In this document: piece after piece, positions 34,961 through 47,919 of the stretch
Numbering within the stretch: the first letter of the stretch is position 1
Layout of the letters: the number at the start of each line of letters is the position of its first letter
Origin: Saturnia japonica
Lineage: Eukaryota; Arthropoda; Insecta; Lepidoptera; Saturniidae
DNA: 64,000 nt
Assembly (NCBI GenBank): GCA_033032175.1
Contig: CM065325.1
Location: 648,930 to 712,929 of the forward strand
Reading direction: 5' to 3'
The notes under the pieces: model-generated
Database searches by the model: none
Seen by the model: the letters and a program-made list of their open reading frames with translations, nothing else
Told to the model about the DNA's origin: nothing
Program-made: the position numbers and the translations under genes

Positions 34961-36295
34961 GTTTGTCCTAGTTTTGTGATTTGATTTTTAATTAATAAAA
35001 CTTTTAAAAATCGATATATTTCTAAGACTGATCTGGTACTAATGTTTGGTTTGATTAGCAGCTTCGGATTTAAAAATAATCTAATTACAGTTTAAGTGTT
35101 CCTAATATGTTGTGATATTATATTAATTGTAATATTTTCTTTACCTGTAAGTTGACGCCATTACTGGGCTTTGTTCACCATTGAACTTCTTTCTCAATTC
35201 ACAGTCGCTTACTAGATCCTGTAATATTTTTCGAATTTAAAAGACGTTTTCGAGACTAAAATAATTACTGACTTAGCCGTTAATCAAAATAATGAATAAC
35301 ACTTAATATTATTATACTGACAGATTTTTTTAAATATACAAAAGCTCTCAGAGATTGCTACGTTAAATAAAAATGTGCGTTAAAGAAAAATTAATTTGGC
35401 CCCTATTATAGCCCTTTTTGACCCGAAAAAATTGAATTTAGCAAAATGTTTGTTTAAAGAGCTTTAAGCGTAATGTGGTGGTCCCAATTCACAATTTCAT
35501 CTTTATGATTAAGTATATTTTTCATGTAAGTAATAAATTTTGTATATTAATCGCATATTCATATACAAATATATATTTTTGACAATATGATAATTAATTA
35601 ATTCATATTATTATCTAGAAAGGAAATTATCATATGGGATATATAGGAGTAGATTTTTTTTTATTATTAATGTAAATTTATGAAAACTACACTTAATTAT
35701 TTTAATTAATTTCCCTGTTGTATTGCATATTATAATTCATGACTTAAACCAAAATCTCTGATAACTGTAATATAAATCGATAAGAAATAATTCAAATGTA
35801 TTTACTTGAAATATATTCGTAAAAGAAATGAATTTTTCACACAGAAATAACCGAACTCATAACGCACGAAATTCATACGTTTCATTAACATTAAGAATCG
35901 TACTCAAAAACCATAACCCTGGAAAAGCTCGAATGCTGACGCGATAAGGATGTGTGCAATTTACTTAACGCTTTCGGGAATTTAGTGATGGGAAACGCGA
36001 GTGCTAACAAATGTTCGATACTTTTAGAAAACGGCACCCTCTTTATCGAATCTCCGCATTATCGGTTCGTGCGAGTAAATAAGTATTGGGATTTTATTAC
36101 TCTATATTATATTAATATTGTTGATTTTTAATAAGTATTATATTTTATTTTACTTTCACTTAAGCTTATATCAAGAGTTTAAATATAAATTGTGTACTTG
36201 TATGTATTTTAACAAGCTTTTATTTAACTTAATTTGTTAGTATGGGACAAATCTTGTAACTGAATTTTTAAACAGTTATCCTAAAGTGATTGAGC
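34961..36295. other. Gene-free A+T-rich stretch
   Basis: 35150-35240 has faint similarity to 34440-34520 (CTAGATCCTGTAAT against CTAGTAAATCTTGTAAT), which could mean that the unit repeated at 33.8-35 kb is larger than the exon-like part. 35910-36070 is modestly GC-richer. No gene. Confidence 0.35.
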
Positions 36296-36470
36296 TGAAA
36301 TTGTGTATACACGTTTTGTTTGGATGACAATGTATGGTTAGATAAATGACGTCACCCTTAATTCAATATGGTGGACTACCAAAGATGTTGAACTAGTTAT
36401 ATTTTATGTACCCCCACGATATGGGTATGAAATGAAAGGGTTTCCTGAGAAAACATCCGAAAAGAATAGT
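36296..36470 (+). repeat. Probable old lepidopteran dispersed repeat
   Basis: GAGCTGAAATTGTGTATACA, CGTTTTGTTTGGATGACAAT, AATTCAATATGGTGGACTAC and CCACGATATGGGTATGAAAT match a repeat widely seen in lepidopteran DNA, by recall. No second copy in this window. Confidence 0.5.
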
Positions 36471-39400
36471 ATTTTTAAAAAACTTAAAAAAAAACAGGCT
36501 GTTTCATACCATTTATAAATAATATAAATTTAGTTCAGTATCTATTGAACAATGCAGTAGATTAAATCCTAACATTAATTCCTGGCACGTCACTGAAAAA
36601 AAAAACACGAATATATTTTCTAGCTAAAAAAAAAAACAACATTGCTCGCATAAATACATATCATAATCATATTAGGACTGGGCCGGCCGCCTCCAGGACG
36701 GTATCATTCGCAAGTGCTGGGAAAATAAAAAACAAGTGCGCGGGTGTGAACAGTAGTGACAAAACACCAGTCAGTTCGCCACCATCCAACGTTCTCCTAA
36801 ACTGTAATTATACTATTCTTCCTTTTCCTAAATTATACAGTCCACTCTCATGAAACAAAAACAACAACATTTCTTGACCACAGGCTTTTATTCAATACCT
36901 TAACAATTTTAAAAGCTTGTAGCGCAAATTAAAGGGGAGAAAGGGGAATTAAACTAAAAAAATTACTAGCGTGTTACAAGTTTTTAAAACTATTGTTAAA
37001 TTGAATAGAAGCTTGTGTTCTTTAAAAAGTTTTTCATTAACTAATTTTTTTTTTTGTAATAAACAAAGAAGAAGTTACACTTCTTTGGCCTAACAAAACA
37101 AAAATAACTAAAAGAAATTTTTATCCCACGTGTCAATAACACAATGAAGATAGAGTCATCAATGATATTAATATAAAATAATATTACAAAGTTTTTTATT
37201 GTAAATTAAAATAATGTGTTTTTAATTCTTACACAGTAATAAAAAAGTAAGTAAAATGAATTCACATTATTATAAGATGGCTAACTGTCGCACTTCCGTC
37301 ACATGGTGCGCGCGCAGCTTTCAGTTTTACCCCCTATACTAAACACACTAAAAATGCTTAACTACAAAATTAAAAATATAGTCTTATATTATTTGTATTT
37401 AGGACGACCTTTGTGAGACACTCAATCATGTTTTTTAAGATAGTTTAGCTCCAAAGCTGCTACGTTGCTTCACTTGTATGACCGGTTTACTGGTACAGTC
37501 AATAAAAATCAGATTTTCGCAACCAGGTCTATGGTTCAATTTCAACTGGGAACCAAAATTTATCTATGATTTTCGGGATCCATAGCTCAAGAGTTACCTA
37601 CATCAGTTTCGTTTTTTTTTTGCTAACAAAATATTTCAGACACACACGAGCTTAAACCGAAGTTTATCACAACGAAACTCGTCATTATGATGCGGTATGC
37701 CATTACTTGTGTTAATGTTATAACTTATGTTGTATCCATTCGAATTAATTTTACTCCTAATAATAATCTAATTTCTTCTATCGAAGTTCAGAATTACATT
37801 GTAGAAGGTGTAACTTAAGTATTCAAGATATTCTTTGAAGCCTGTTATAACATTTTTTTTAAACATCCAGTTTTTTTTTTTCTACAATAGAAAGTAGGTC
37901 ATATGACATAGATTATTAATATTTATAGTCAACGTGAAGACGATGATCAAATATCCATTGCCACTGTCTAATATAATTAAATAAAGCCTCATACTTAATA
38001 AACAACGTTCTAACTTTACATTAAACTAGTTAAATAAACATAACATATTCGGCATCAGATTTCAATTAAAGATTTCTTTGATAATGATCTCATTGCGACC
38101 AGATTATTAAGACCTCTCCCAATCTATGGTGCTTGAACTGAAAATATGAATTAAGACAGGTCAATCTAGCTATAGGGATTAATTTTAATTATTATTCTTG
38201 TGCGGCAATTAAGTATCCCTTTACAAAATCAACAGACATCGTATAAACTCTTTATGATTGTTAAGATGGTCTTTTGAATTTTAATACCTAATTATTTGTA
38301 TATTTTCTATAACATAAATAAAGAAAATGTTCATAATTTATGGATAACCATCGAGTTACTTTACAACTTTCATAACTGTTTTAAAAATGCCTCTTCATTC
38401 TGCATTGAAAGACTTTAGTAAATGAACACAGTATTGAATTCTATAAGTGAATTATCATGAATGGAAAATTACTTAGATACTATAAAAACTTCAAGTAAGA
38501 TTACAAAAAAAATAATTATACTCTGGTTTTTTTATATATTCATCTGATAAATAGGTTTATTTATCTTTTAGTGGTTTGGTTATTTCAATAGATATTCGCT
38601 ACTTGATAACTGATTTTGCATCAGATTTGTCAAATGAATTTTTAAAAGGAAGGAAAGAAAGGAAAAAAACATGGTAAGAAAGGATTCTTAATTCTTCTTA
38701 GAGTAAAAGGCTCTCTTGCAAGTTTTTCAGGAAGATTAATCAATGTTAATGCAATGTCTACTATCGATCTATATTATCAAATATTTTTCCTGACAAACCA
38801 GTCTACTGAGAAAACATAAGAAATAATGATTCCTAATGTTACATTTTTATTACCTATAATTTTTCATGTACTATTTTTGTAAGTGTAAGTAATAAATTAA
38901 ATTAATAAAATACGGTAAATCTGAGCTCTGAAATAGCCAAAATCGTCAAATCAAATTATTTCTTTTAATAAAAAATATAGAAATATTTCAAGAAAAAATT
39001 ATAATAATTAAAATATTAGCAAAAAGGGTTGAAATACCAATTTCTTTGTGAATATCAATAGAGAGATATCTACGTTTGATATTAACCGAAAATGCTTTTG
39101 TAATGTAAATAAGGCTTCATTGTTAAAACTTATTATTATTCAGGTCCTAACTAAATCTAATATAATAGGGTTTGTAGGCATTTCAGTACTAATGATGAAA
39201 AATTTTATTTTTGATTTCTTGCGCATCTTTAATATTATTTTTATAATATTTAGACTGTCTAGATTTTATTTAACGCTTACAATGTGTTAGCAGTAAGTAC
39301 GATGTTGCATAGATTTTTTTTTATTAGTCGATAGCTCAAGGCGTTATTAAAATGTATAAACTGGCTGCTATGGTTAAATAAATGCCAAAGTACATTTAGG

Positions 39401-39555
39401 TGAATCTTTAACTCTTAATGTAAGATATGAGAAAATTTATTTAAATTTTGGTGGAATCGTGACTACGAAGACCCCACGCCGCTTCTGGCGATCGACTGCA
39501 CTTATTAAAGACAGTGCGCGCCTGTGAAATTATTCACGCGCGGCTCTGATTCCAC
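36471..39555. other. Gene-free stretch with small GC-richer patches
   Basis: 36678-36790 (GGGCCGGCCGCCTCCAGGAC, later CAGTCAGTTCGCC with an initiator-like TCAGT at 36771) and 37285-37325 (CGTCACATGGTGCGCGCGCA) stand out in composition but carry no recognisable gene. 39450-39555 is GC-richer and includes an imperfect hairpin (GCGCGCCTGTGAA, ATTA, TTCACGCGC). The rest is A+T-rich with no long frames. Confidence 0.35.
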
Positions 39556-39559
39556 GATC

Positions 39560-39652
39560 GCACCAGTTTTGGTCGCACCTAGACAATTACATCTGTGTTG
39601 TTACGAGTGAACTTTACTCGTGATTCTCTCGATAGTGATATTTTTAAATGAA
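39560..39652 (+). promoter_or_regulatory. Candidate first exon with strong splice donor
   Basis: A GC-richer 100-bp lead-in ends near CGCACCAGTTTTGG. About 90 bp of leader-like sequence follows (GTGTTGTTACGAGTGAACTT), closing at a near-consensus donor, ATGAA|GTAAGTAAG, at 39653. The only ATG near the donor is three bases or so before it, so it would be almost wholly non-coding. Signals only; no transcript support. Confidence 0.22.
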
Positions 39653-39659
39653 GTAAGTA

Positions 39660-42600
39660 AGGGTTTTGTAAGATTAAGTTTTTTTTATTCTTTGTAAGTG
39701 ATGTAATTACAATTTCATCTGTCGGTTTGGATAACAATACGAAGCTTAGAAGTGGTACGAGCACTCAAATGCATCTACATGAATACACTGTAAGATGCTT
39801 GGTGATAGGTTTCAACTTTATGACTGGTAGCTAACCTGGGATACACCAATGTCTAAATCATTTAGTTCGAAGGTTTTTTCAGGAGCACTACAGTTGACTC
39901 AACATTGCTTACAGCCTTCAACTACACTTTGAAGAAGTGAATTTGGCGAATAAAAACGTAACTATACGTTTCACAAATTAAGTTTAAGTGAACGTTAGAA
40001 ATATGGTCAATTGAATTGATTGTCGTTTGTTACCAACTATATTGCATCATTCATTTTTTTCCATACCATCATGTATACGTAAAGAGAGTAAATGACAGTA
40101 TTATTTGAAAAGCTTAGGGATTACAATTATCAATAAGAGCTAACATACCAAAGGTAAAGTTTAGTTTTGTATAACTTTCCCTAAAATATTAATTATAGAA
40201 TATAATCCGCATTGTTATACTATATCAATGAACCCATTCTCACATGTGGGAAATTAAAAAAAAATTACACAGTAGGGTTGCCAACTATGTAACGAAATTG
40301 ATCCGTCAATAGATAATTTAAACGCGACACGGATCAGAAAAAGCTGGTTCCACCAAAAATTTACTTCAACTTTAAGAATTCATTAAATTATAACTAAAAA
40401 TAATAAGTTTTATTAGTAGATATGGCAAAATAATGCTTTGGGGTTATTTCAGTAACTTTTACGACGTCTCTACTCCTAGAAACGGGACGTCCCATCTCTC
40501 CTAGTAGTTTTGGCAGCCCTAAACACAAACTAAATTTTACAGTATTTCGTTGGTCTATGCTAATTTAATTAAAACTAGGAATTTTCTTTGAGAACGACAC
40601 ACCGACGGCTCCGTGTTTGTTCTTACGTTTAGCTCCGTGATTTATATTACCCATGTAATTAGCATATGTTATTAAGACAATTAAGAAAGTAACCGTTGAA
40701 GTTAGCGACTGGATTTTTTTATTTAATTTTTAATTGTGCATACTCTGTAAGATTTATGTTCAGTTGTTTTCTTTTGATTATGTGAAATTCAATGTTTTGT
40801 TATATTTGATTTTATCTAATATAATTAAGATTTAGAATCACTACCGGTTAGTGGTATTAATGGTATTAAATTATTAATTAAAATAAATATTAATGGTATT
40901 AAAAATACAAAAAGTTATAAAATTAGTAAATTAGTACCTATTAGTAATTGTTATAAGATAAAAATTTTACTTTGGAAATTTCGTCATAGGTATATCGTTT
41001 TATTTGAAAAGTTCGTAAGTACTATTTAAAAAAAAAAGTTTTAAAAAGCGATATCAATATTTAAATATTATTTGGTAGGGTCCGTGCACTATTGTTTAGC
41101 CGAGAGATTGCAGATTTCTTCTTATGTTAATAATGCACTATTTCTGATAATCTTTATTAGTAGGTATATGTAAATAAAATTTAATAGGTAATTATTAACA
41201 TGTATTATTAATCTATTTCTCATAGAACTGAATATATTCATGATTGTCCCGATTTGACATTTTTCTCCAAATTATTAGTAAAATTATTTAAGTTGTAAAG
41301 TATTGAAGAAAAAAAGGAAGAAAGCAGCCGAATTGCATGCATAAAAGAATTAATAAACCTTAACAAATACAAAACTACGTCCTTTCTGCCTATCTCATTA
41401 GAGGCAACGGTGTGATGATAGATAAAATATATATATACCTCTGAGATATTCCTTCAAATCAAAAATCAAGAAACTGTCAATTTAAAACACGTCGCCTCAA
41501 TGAACATTGAATTTGGAAATCTTACCCAGAACAGAATCTCCCTCGAATACTAATAAGTTAATCTTTTATATCACGTTTTCGTGAAACAAAGAGATGAGGG
41601 CAAGTATGAGATACCGTCCACTTTAATTTGACCTCTGCCTAGTCACCGGCAAGCTCCCAGAAAGGATGAAGCTTAAGAACCTGAAGGGAGGCATGGCGGT
41701 TCTAGGAATCAGTTAGCTGCGGTGGTCGAGTGTGAGGCCGTATTAAGCGACGAGGGAATTATGAAGCATGCGCCTCTTTGAATACTAAACGTACATTTTG
41801 AATTGTCGGTCCGGTTGAAGCGAAATAATCGTGGAAGCGGTGCTTTCAAAGATACGAGACTAATGTTTTTATTCTTTTTAAACTGTCTGTGTTCATTTAG
41901 AAGCTAGTTGGGCATCTTCAAACTTGGATGATAATAGCGCTGCCGGTATTAATATTGCTGCTGATCCATTTAGTTTAATGTTAAATTGGTGATATAAGAA
42001 AATGTAAATAAATATCACGCCTTTTGCACGTCCAGTGGAAATTTGCGTACAACGAATTTTTGTAATTTTAATCGATAATCTCTATTTAAAATTCATAATT
42101 AATATAAAAACTATATTATGTATGTATTTTAAAGTCTAAACAATGATTTGGAAGTTAAACTTGCAAAAAAATATCACGAAAACTTATATGATGAAATTCG
42201 TACATACAAGCTCTTCGAAATATGCAAATGCTCCACGAAAAATAAAAAATAAATCCTAAATCGTGTACTGAAAATGAAGTATCAGCATGTTCGATAAACT
42301 CCATACTCATTTGTATGGAAGGTGCGTAGTAAACGTCTGTACTGTTTTGAATAAATCTTTGGCTTAAATACTAACTCAATAAGAGTACTCGTTGGCCCCG
42401 TGAAAGTTAACGCTCGACGAATTGAAAAAGGTTAACCTAATTTGCATCTGAAATGTCTTGACGTTCCAAGCTTCGTGTTTACGGATAAAACTTCGTATTT
42501 TTCAACCTGTTGATGGTATACTTAGACAGATCCCATCATTCTTACTATATTTCATTGGAAGAGGTTTTCTAAATATATTTCATAATCATAACATATTTTA

Positions 42601-45600
42601 TAAAATTACTTCATCTCTATTATCTCGAAAATCAAAGGTCGGATTATTAGCAACCATTAATAAACTTTGTTGACGGTGTAAATAACTATTTACAGTTTAA
42701 ATTGCATACATCCACAGCTTAGTCATTATGCACCACACATGACTTGCATGCTTGTATAGTCTCCTTTTCATCACTTGACCAATAATTATCACCAAACCAA
42801 AACTATGTATAAAGCCCATTAAAATCAATGAAATCATCACAATCTTAATTATACTTGGGGTAAAAAAACCACAAAACCCATTAGCAAATTCGTTTACCTC
42901 ATTGTGTCGACAGTAGAAAAGGAAATTCCACATATATGACTTAGTACTTACCTTTGTCACTTGTAGATAAACGCTGACTCACACAACACAATTACATCTA
43001 ATGAATTGTCTAAATTCTTGCTACACTGACAGCATATTAATAGGCTCGAATATTTCGATGGCCGAAACTCTTGACATACATGTTTTAAAAATACAAGATT
43101 AGAACGTACAGATAACAACCATTGAATGTGGCTCTATGGAGTTATGTGAAATTGAGATGTATTATTAGAACTTAAAGTTATTGACAGATTTTGATATAAT
43201 AAATAATTATTTTCATACCATGTGCCAGTGTTGATAATCTGCTGTATATGATTTATTATAAACAAGATTGATTGTAATATTTGGGAAGCAAATTTTAAAT
43301 AGGAAGAGCATTGAAACATTCGGGCACTGATTCTCTCTTGGTATTTTAATCATCCATATATCTCAAATATTTTTGTTATTTAATTTTTTTAAAGGTGTAA
43401 TTAAACTTGATGTCTATAGCCCTAGCGCTTCACCTGACCTTTAGCGGTCACTTCTGCCAACAGCAGTTCATTTTATGTAAATATCTACTTACCGAGAGTC
43501 TTCAAAATATATAAAACAAGCTTCGTCAATTATCCTTAAATAACTTATTATAAATTTCTACTTTTGTAGATTGCAAATGGTCATGGTATTTTACATTTAT
43601 AAATAGAAAAATATAAATGATTTTATAAAACATGCTTCAGATAATTAGGATTCTGGGCCCATAAATAGCCGTCACCTTTGTAACTAATAATTGAAACATA
43701 CTTTTATCAAAAAAACACCATTAAAATATCAAACAGATTCAATGAACAAAACAATAAAGATGTAATGAATACTATTTCTGCGAACAGTTAGCTATATATA
43801 TGCGATGTACGTGTAGATTGTAATATCAGAGATAGATATCGACGGCTTTGACTAGGTACACTCTACAGACAGTAATGTCTTCATCATATTCCGGACATTG
43901 ATTCGAAGAACACGCATCAATACGACTAGTAGTGTAAGGATAATTGCAAACTGCAACATACATTTAATAACAACGAAGATAATTAAATGCTTTTGTTAAT
44001 GATTCAATTCATACGTGTGTTGTCATGAAAACATTTTAAAATTGCAACGTCTTTAAAATATCATTGGGCTGACTGACTTACGCGAATTGTGTAAAAGCAC
44101 TTAAATACAAAAATTAAATTATTATTTAAACATACTTAGAATTCTCTAGAATTAAGAGCATAATTTTCGTTTTCGATATTTACGCAGTTAAGTTAGGTAC
44201 TTGTCTTTAAGATAAATGTAGAAAACGAAATAACATTGTTAGGTATCTTCATTGTGTCTTTCACAGTATGCAATCAGAGTTGTCATAAATTGTTCCTATC
44301 TACAACTTTTGTTGTTTGATAAATCGTTGAGTTTGGAGCATAGTCCACTAGGGTGGTATTTTGTGTAATAGCGGTTATCACAACTCTCAACAAATTGTGT
44401 GTAACAAATATTTCTTTTTAAATGGAGTCATTGTCAAGACTTTACTTACAAACACTAAATTCTTGATGTTGAGTGAATCAGTGCTGGTCACTTGATAACA
44501 ACCTTAACGGATTTTCATTTGGACTAATATTTTACAACGATTTTTGACCTTACAGCAATGGTTTTTGAAATGATTTAAGCATAAGTTATCTATATAGATA
44601 GTACCAATATTCTTTTAGGAATAATTTAGAATAAAAAGATACATTTTTTCATTGCAAATCAGAAACGTACACGAAGTTAAACTCAGACAAGTAGAACAAA
44701 CTGTGAAATTTAAAGCGATCGGGTTTAGTTTCCGGGCCCGAATGTAAAGATATCCTTTGATGCTGAAACCAATGGTCCCTTTTAGCTTATTAGTATTCGA
44801 AACAAACTTTTGGGTTCTTTGGCTTAGATTTGTATCGTTAATATATGTATACCAGATACGTGCTATGTAACTCTATTTAAGTTAACCACCTTTTAAAGGA
44901 TTTATTTAGTAGAAGATTCGGATAATAAAGGTTTTCGTTACTTCAATAAAGTTTATTATAATATAAAAAAGTGTTACTAAATGGTAGTTTAATAACTGTG
45001 ATGAGTATTCTGAATATATTTTTAATTCACTCTGAAGATTTTTTCTTTTCAAATACTGACCAAACATGACTAAAAACAAATTTAGTTCGCTTAAATGGGG
45101 TTTAGTCAAGGGACATCGGTGTTTTTGTAACTATGTTTGATCAGCATGACGTAAAAGTACTTGAAATCGATTGACATTATGTTGATAAGGTTTTTGCTTT
45201 ACAACAACTTTGTAAGTAAATTAAAGACAATATAACAATCAATGAAATGAAAGAGTCCTGGAGGTGAACACTTGAAAATAAACTACGTATTGAAAAAGGT
45301 AACGTACATCCAAATTAACAGACAACTATGACAAGTTACAAGTGCTCTGACAAACATAAGGTTACTTATAAACCTAACATTTAATATGTAAAATGGACCT
45401 TATCACATAGCAATAAAAGTAACATGTTGATACCTGTCGATCGTGAATAAGCAAATATATCTTGGTTATTTGCAGAACCATTGAGACTTCTATGCTTGAT
45501 ACAAAGACAATAGTTACAAAGAATTCTCAGCGAGTGGTCAATGTTTCTCAAGACGTTTTCATTGTGCCGCACACCGTTATTCTAAACGTGACCATGGATT

Positions 45601-46460
45601 GTCTGAGTTATACAGATCTATGACTGGCACAATAAATAGTGCATCACAAGGCTCATCAATATTTGGATGATGTATAATATTGACTTCTCTTGGCACTGTA
45701 GCGTAACGTTTCGAATGTTGTATTGTAAATAAACTCATTCATGGATCAGTGGTGCAAGTAATATTAGGATTTTTGTCTTCAGCTTAATAAATCTTTTAAA
45801 TTTAAAGCAAACACAGGTAGTTTTTTGAAGTGAACAGTTGCCGACTTTTTAACACTCACTATAATATGGATTAAAAAAATATGTTTTATTATTAAAAGAA
45901 ATTTATATAAATAAATATCTTTGAGTGAAAACAGTTTTTTAATAACGACGAAAATATAAATTATGTTTACTTATTTAAATAAAATTATAAATTTAAAACC
46001 TATGTTTACGGACTAATTTGACTAAAGAAATTTTCTTGTTCTTTAGAACTAGTTTTTAAAAATTTTTGTTTATCAAAAGTTGTAAACGGTGTAAGCTAAA
46101 CCCCACAATGATAGAGCAATCTATTGCAATTTCATCAGCAATAAATATTTAAATTGCCGATTTATAAGAGAGACAGCTAATAAATATGCCTCGTGACCGT
46201 ACTCGAGTTAGTTTATCACGAGCACCGAGGTCTGGTAGTGGATTCGTGATCACTTCCTATGGTGGGTCCCCCTTTGTTGGCCCGTTTTGTCATTGCTTTC
46301 GATTTACTTTAATGGCACGCCTATTTAAGTAATGAATCTGAGGTCGTCTTTGAATACTTTTACTAGTGCCTTATTATATAATATTAAACTTTTTAAAACA
46401 ATTTGCGCTTTTAACCTATTTTGTATTACAAGTAAACACATAAAACCACGCTTAAGAGAT
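39660..46460. other. 6.8-kb A+T-rich stretch without recognised genes
   Basis: No frame above 90 codons and no motif. 41590-41870 is GC-richer (AGGGAGGCATGGCGGTTCTA, GCTGCGGTGGTCGAGTGTGA) and might be an exon or old repeat; no frame stays open through it. 40480-40520 has a palindrome, GGGACGTCCC. 46193-46225 has a 7-bp inverted pair, CTCGTGA and TCACGAG. Confidence 0.35.
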
Positions 46461-46465
46461 CACTA

Positions 46466-47027
46466 TGATAGCGGCACGCTATCGTGGTCATTTTAACACA
46501 TTACAATAGTGACGTGAAATGTACATTCGATCATGTCGACGAAATCGACAACAAAAGTCGTAAATAAAGTCTAATTTAAAGAGCAAAAATCAACAGTAAT
46601 GCAGTATCAATACCAGAAATCTAAAACCATGTCAAAACTATATCACAATCGTAGTGCACTCACAGTTTCTACTTTTCGAAGCAACAACAAGTCGAAACTG
46701 CTTTGTTTTGCATTGAGCATTGCATTGCCATGCATGAGGTAATAATCGTGCTAGCCAATAAATGCCGAGTTGTGTGGTATATAAGTACACTAATAATTAT
46801 AATCCATTAAGGATTCTGTCAAATGGCGCTGTTTTTTTGTTGGTAAAAATGTGAAATATATTAATTTTAGGTCCTAAAATAATACATTCGAAAAATGTTA
46901 CGACTAATTGCACGTAATTGTTGACAATAAAGAACAGAAATTTACTCCTTCAAACGTAGTTATTAATTTATTCGAAACTTCATGAGCGGACAAACTTGAA
47001 AACGGCCATCGTAGCGTGCCGCTACTA
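46466..47027. mobile_element. TA-flanked MITE-like element with palindromic termini
   Basis: The left end is TGATAGCGGCACGCTATCG then TGGTCATTTTAA. The right end, reversed, is TAGTAGCGGCACGCTACGA then TGGCCGTTTTCAA. The ends match at about three quarters of 30 positions, best at TAGCGGCACGCTA. Each terminus is itself able to fold (ATAGC/GCTAT; GTAGCG/CGCTAC). TA lies outside both ends (46464-46465 and 47028-47029). The 562-bp interior has no long frame, so it would be non-autonomous; TA targeting points to Tc1/mariner or a similar superfamily. Confidence 0.5.
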
Positions 47028-47029
47028 TA

Positions 47030-47680
47030 ATTATAATTTAAAAAAGAAATGGTTCTGGTGTTGATTTTTACTAACATTGTCAATATAACACTACGTCGGT
47101 TTTACGGCTAAGCTTAAAACTTTTCTCGGCATGCTAATACTCTTTAACTCTGATTTTATGTATCAATTAATATTCAGTAAATATTAAATATTACTACATC
47201 TGGTCTTAAAGCATCTATACTACGTTTACCGAGAGATGGTTAATTCAAGAACTTGTCTACTCCAACGACTGCTAATCCTATAATCACTTTGAATGATACT
47301 ATGTTTCGACAAAAATTTAATACAATTTTGTAACACATTTTTGTTTTTACCTCGGAAGGTTTTTTTAAATTTCTACGTCATTTAATTTCCAAAGAGCCTT
47401 CCTGATATTTAAATTTAAGAAGGTATCGAAGTTATAAAATACGATTATATAAATCTTTTATTAGTAATTATTTGTTCTAGGAAGAGAAAAAAAAAATGCA
47501 TACCCTCATGTTGTATCTCGTACTCTTTTGATTTCTGTGTAACGAGTAAAATATATATTAAATCCGTAAATCCTAATGAAAGATCACATTTAAAAAGCGT
47601 AAAATTCTTTCCACGTCGTTTAATATCTCAGTAAGACATAAATCTATTGTTTACAATTAAACGGATTACTTCTGGCTATA
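47030..47680. other. Gene-free A+T-rich stretch
   Basis: Nothing recognised. Confidence 0.35.
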
Positions 47681-47917
47681 GTGCGTGCGGCACACGGCGC
47701 GGCGCATCTTCAAACCGTTCGCATGTCCCTAGAATTTCTTTTTTCAACTAATTCAAAGGGTTTTTTTGCAAACCGATTTACCGTGAAAGCGAATTTAACC
47801 CTCAAACGAAACGAGAGGGTACGAGGCCGATCGAAAAAAAATTCTTACCTGAGGACCGTACGAAAGAAACTGTCCCGGTTCAGATTAAAATTTTATACTG
47901 TAAAGATTGAGTTATAA
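47681..47917. other. GC-richer segment with unassigned frame and minus-strand core-promoter-like signals
   Basis: A + strand frame of 78 codons begins in a GC-rich patch (CGTGCGGCACACGGCGCGGC), with AATAAA soon after its stop. No domain is visible and basic residues dominate. On the minus strand TATAAAA (47897-47891), ACAGTT (47872) and CTCAG|GTAAGA (47848) line up like a TATA box, initiator and donor. The two readings conflict; neither is proven. Confidence 0.2.
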
Positions 47918-47919
47918 AT

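Noticed and set aside
39450..39560. Small nuclear RNA or microRNA gene at the GC-rich hairpin
   Set aside because: Does not resemble the U1, U2, U4, U5, U6, U11 or U12 sequences I know, and the stem is interrupted.
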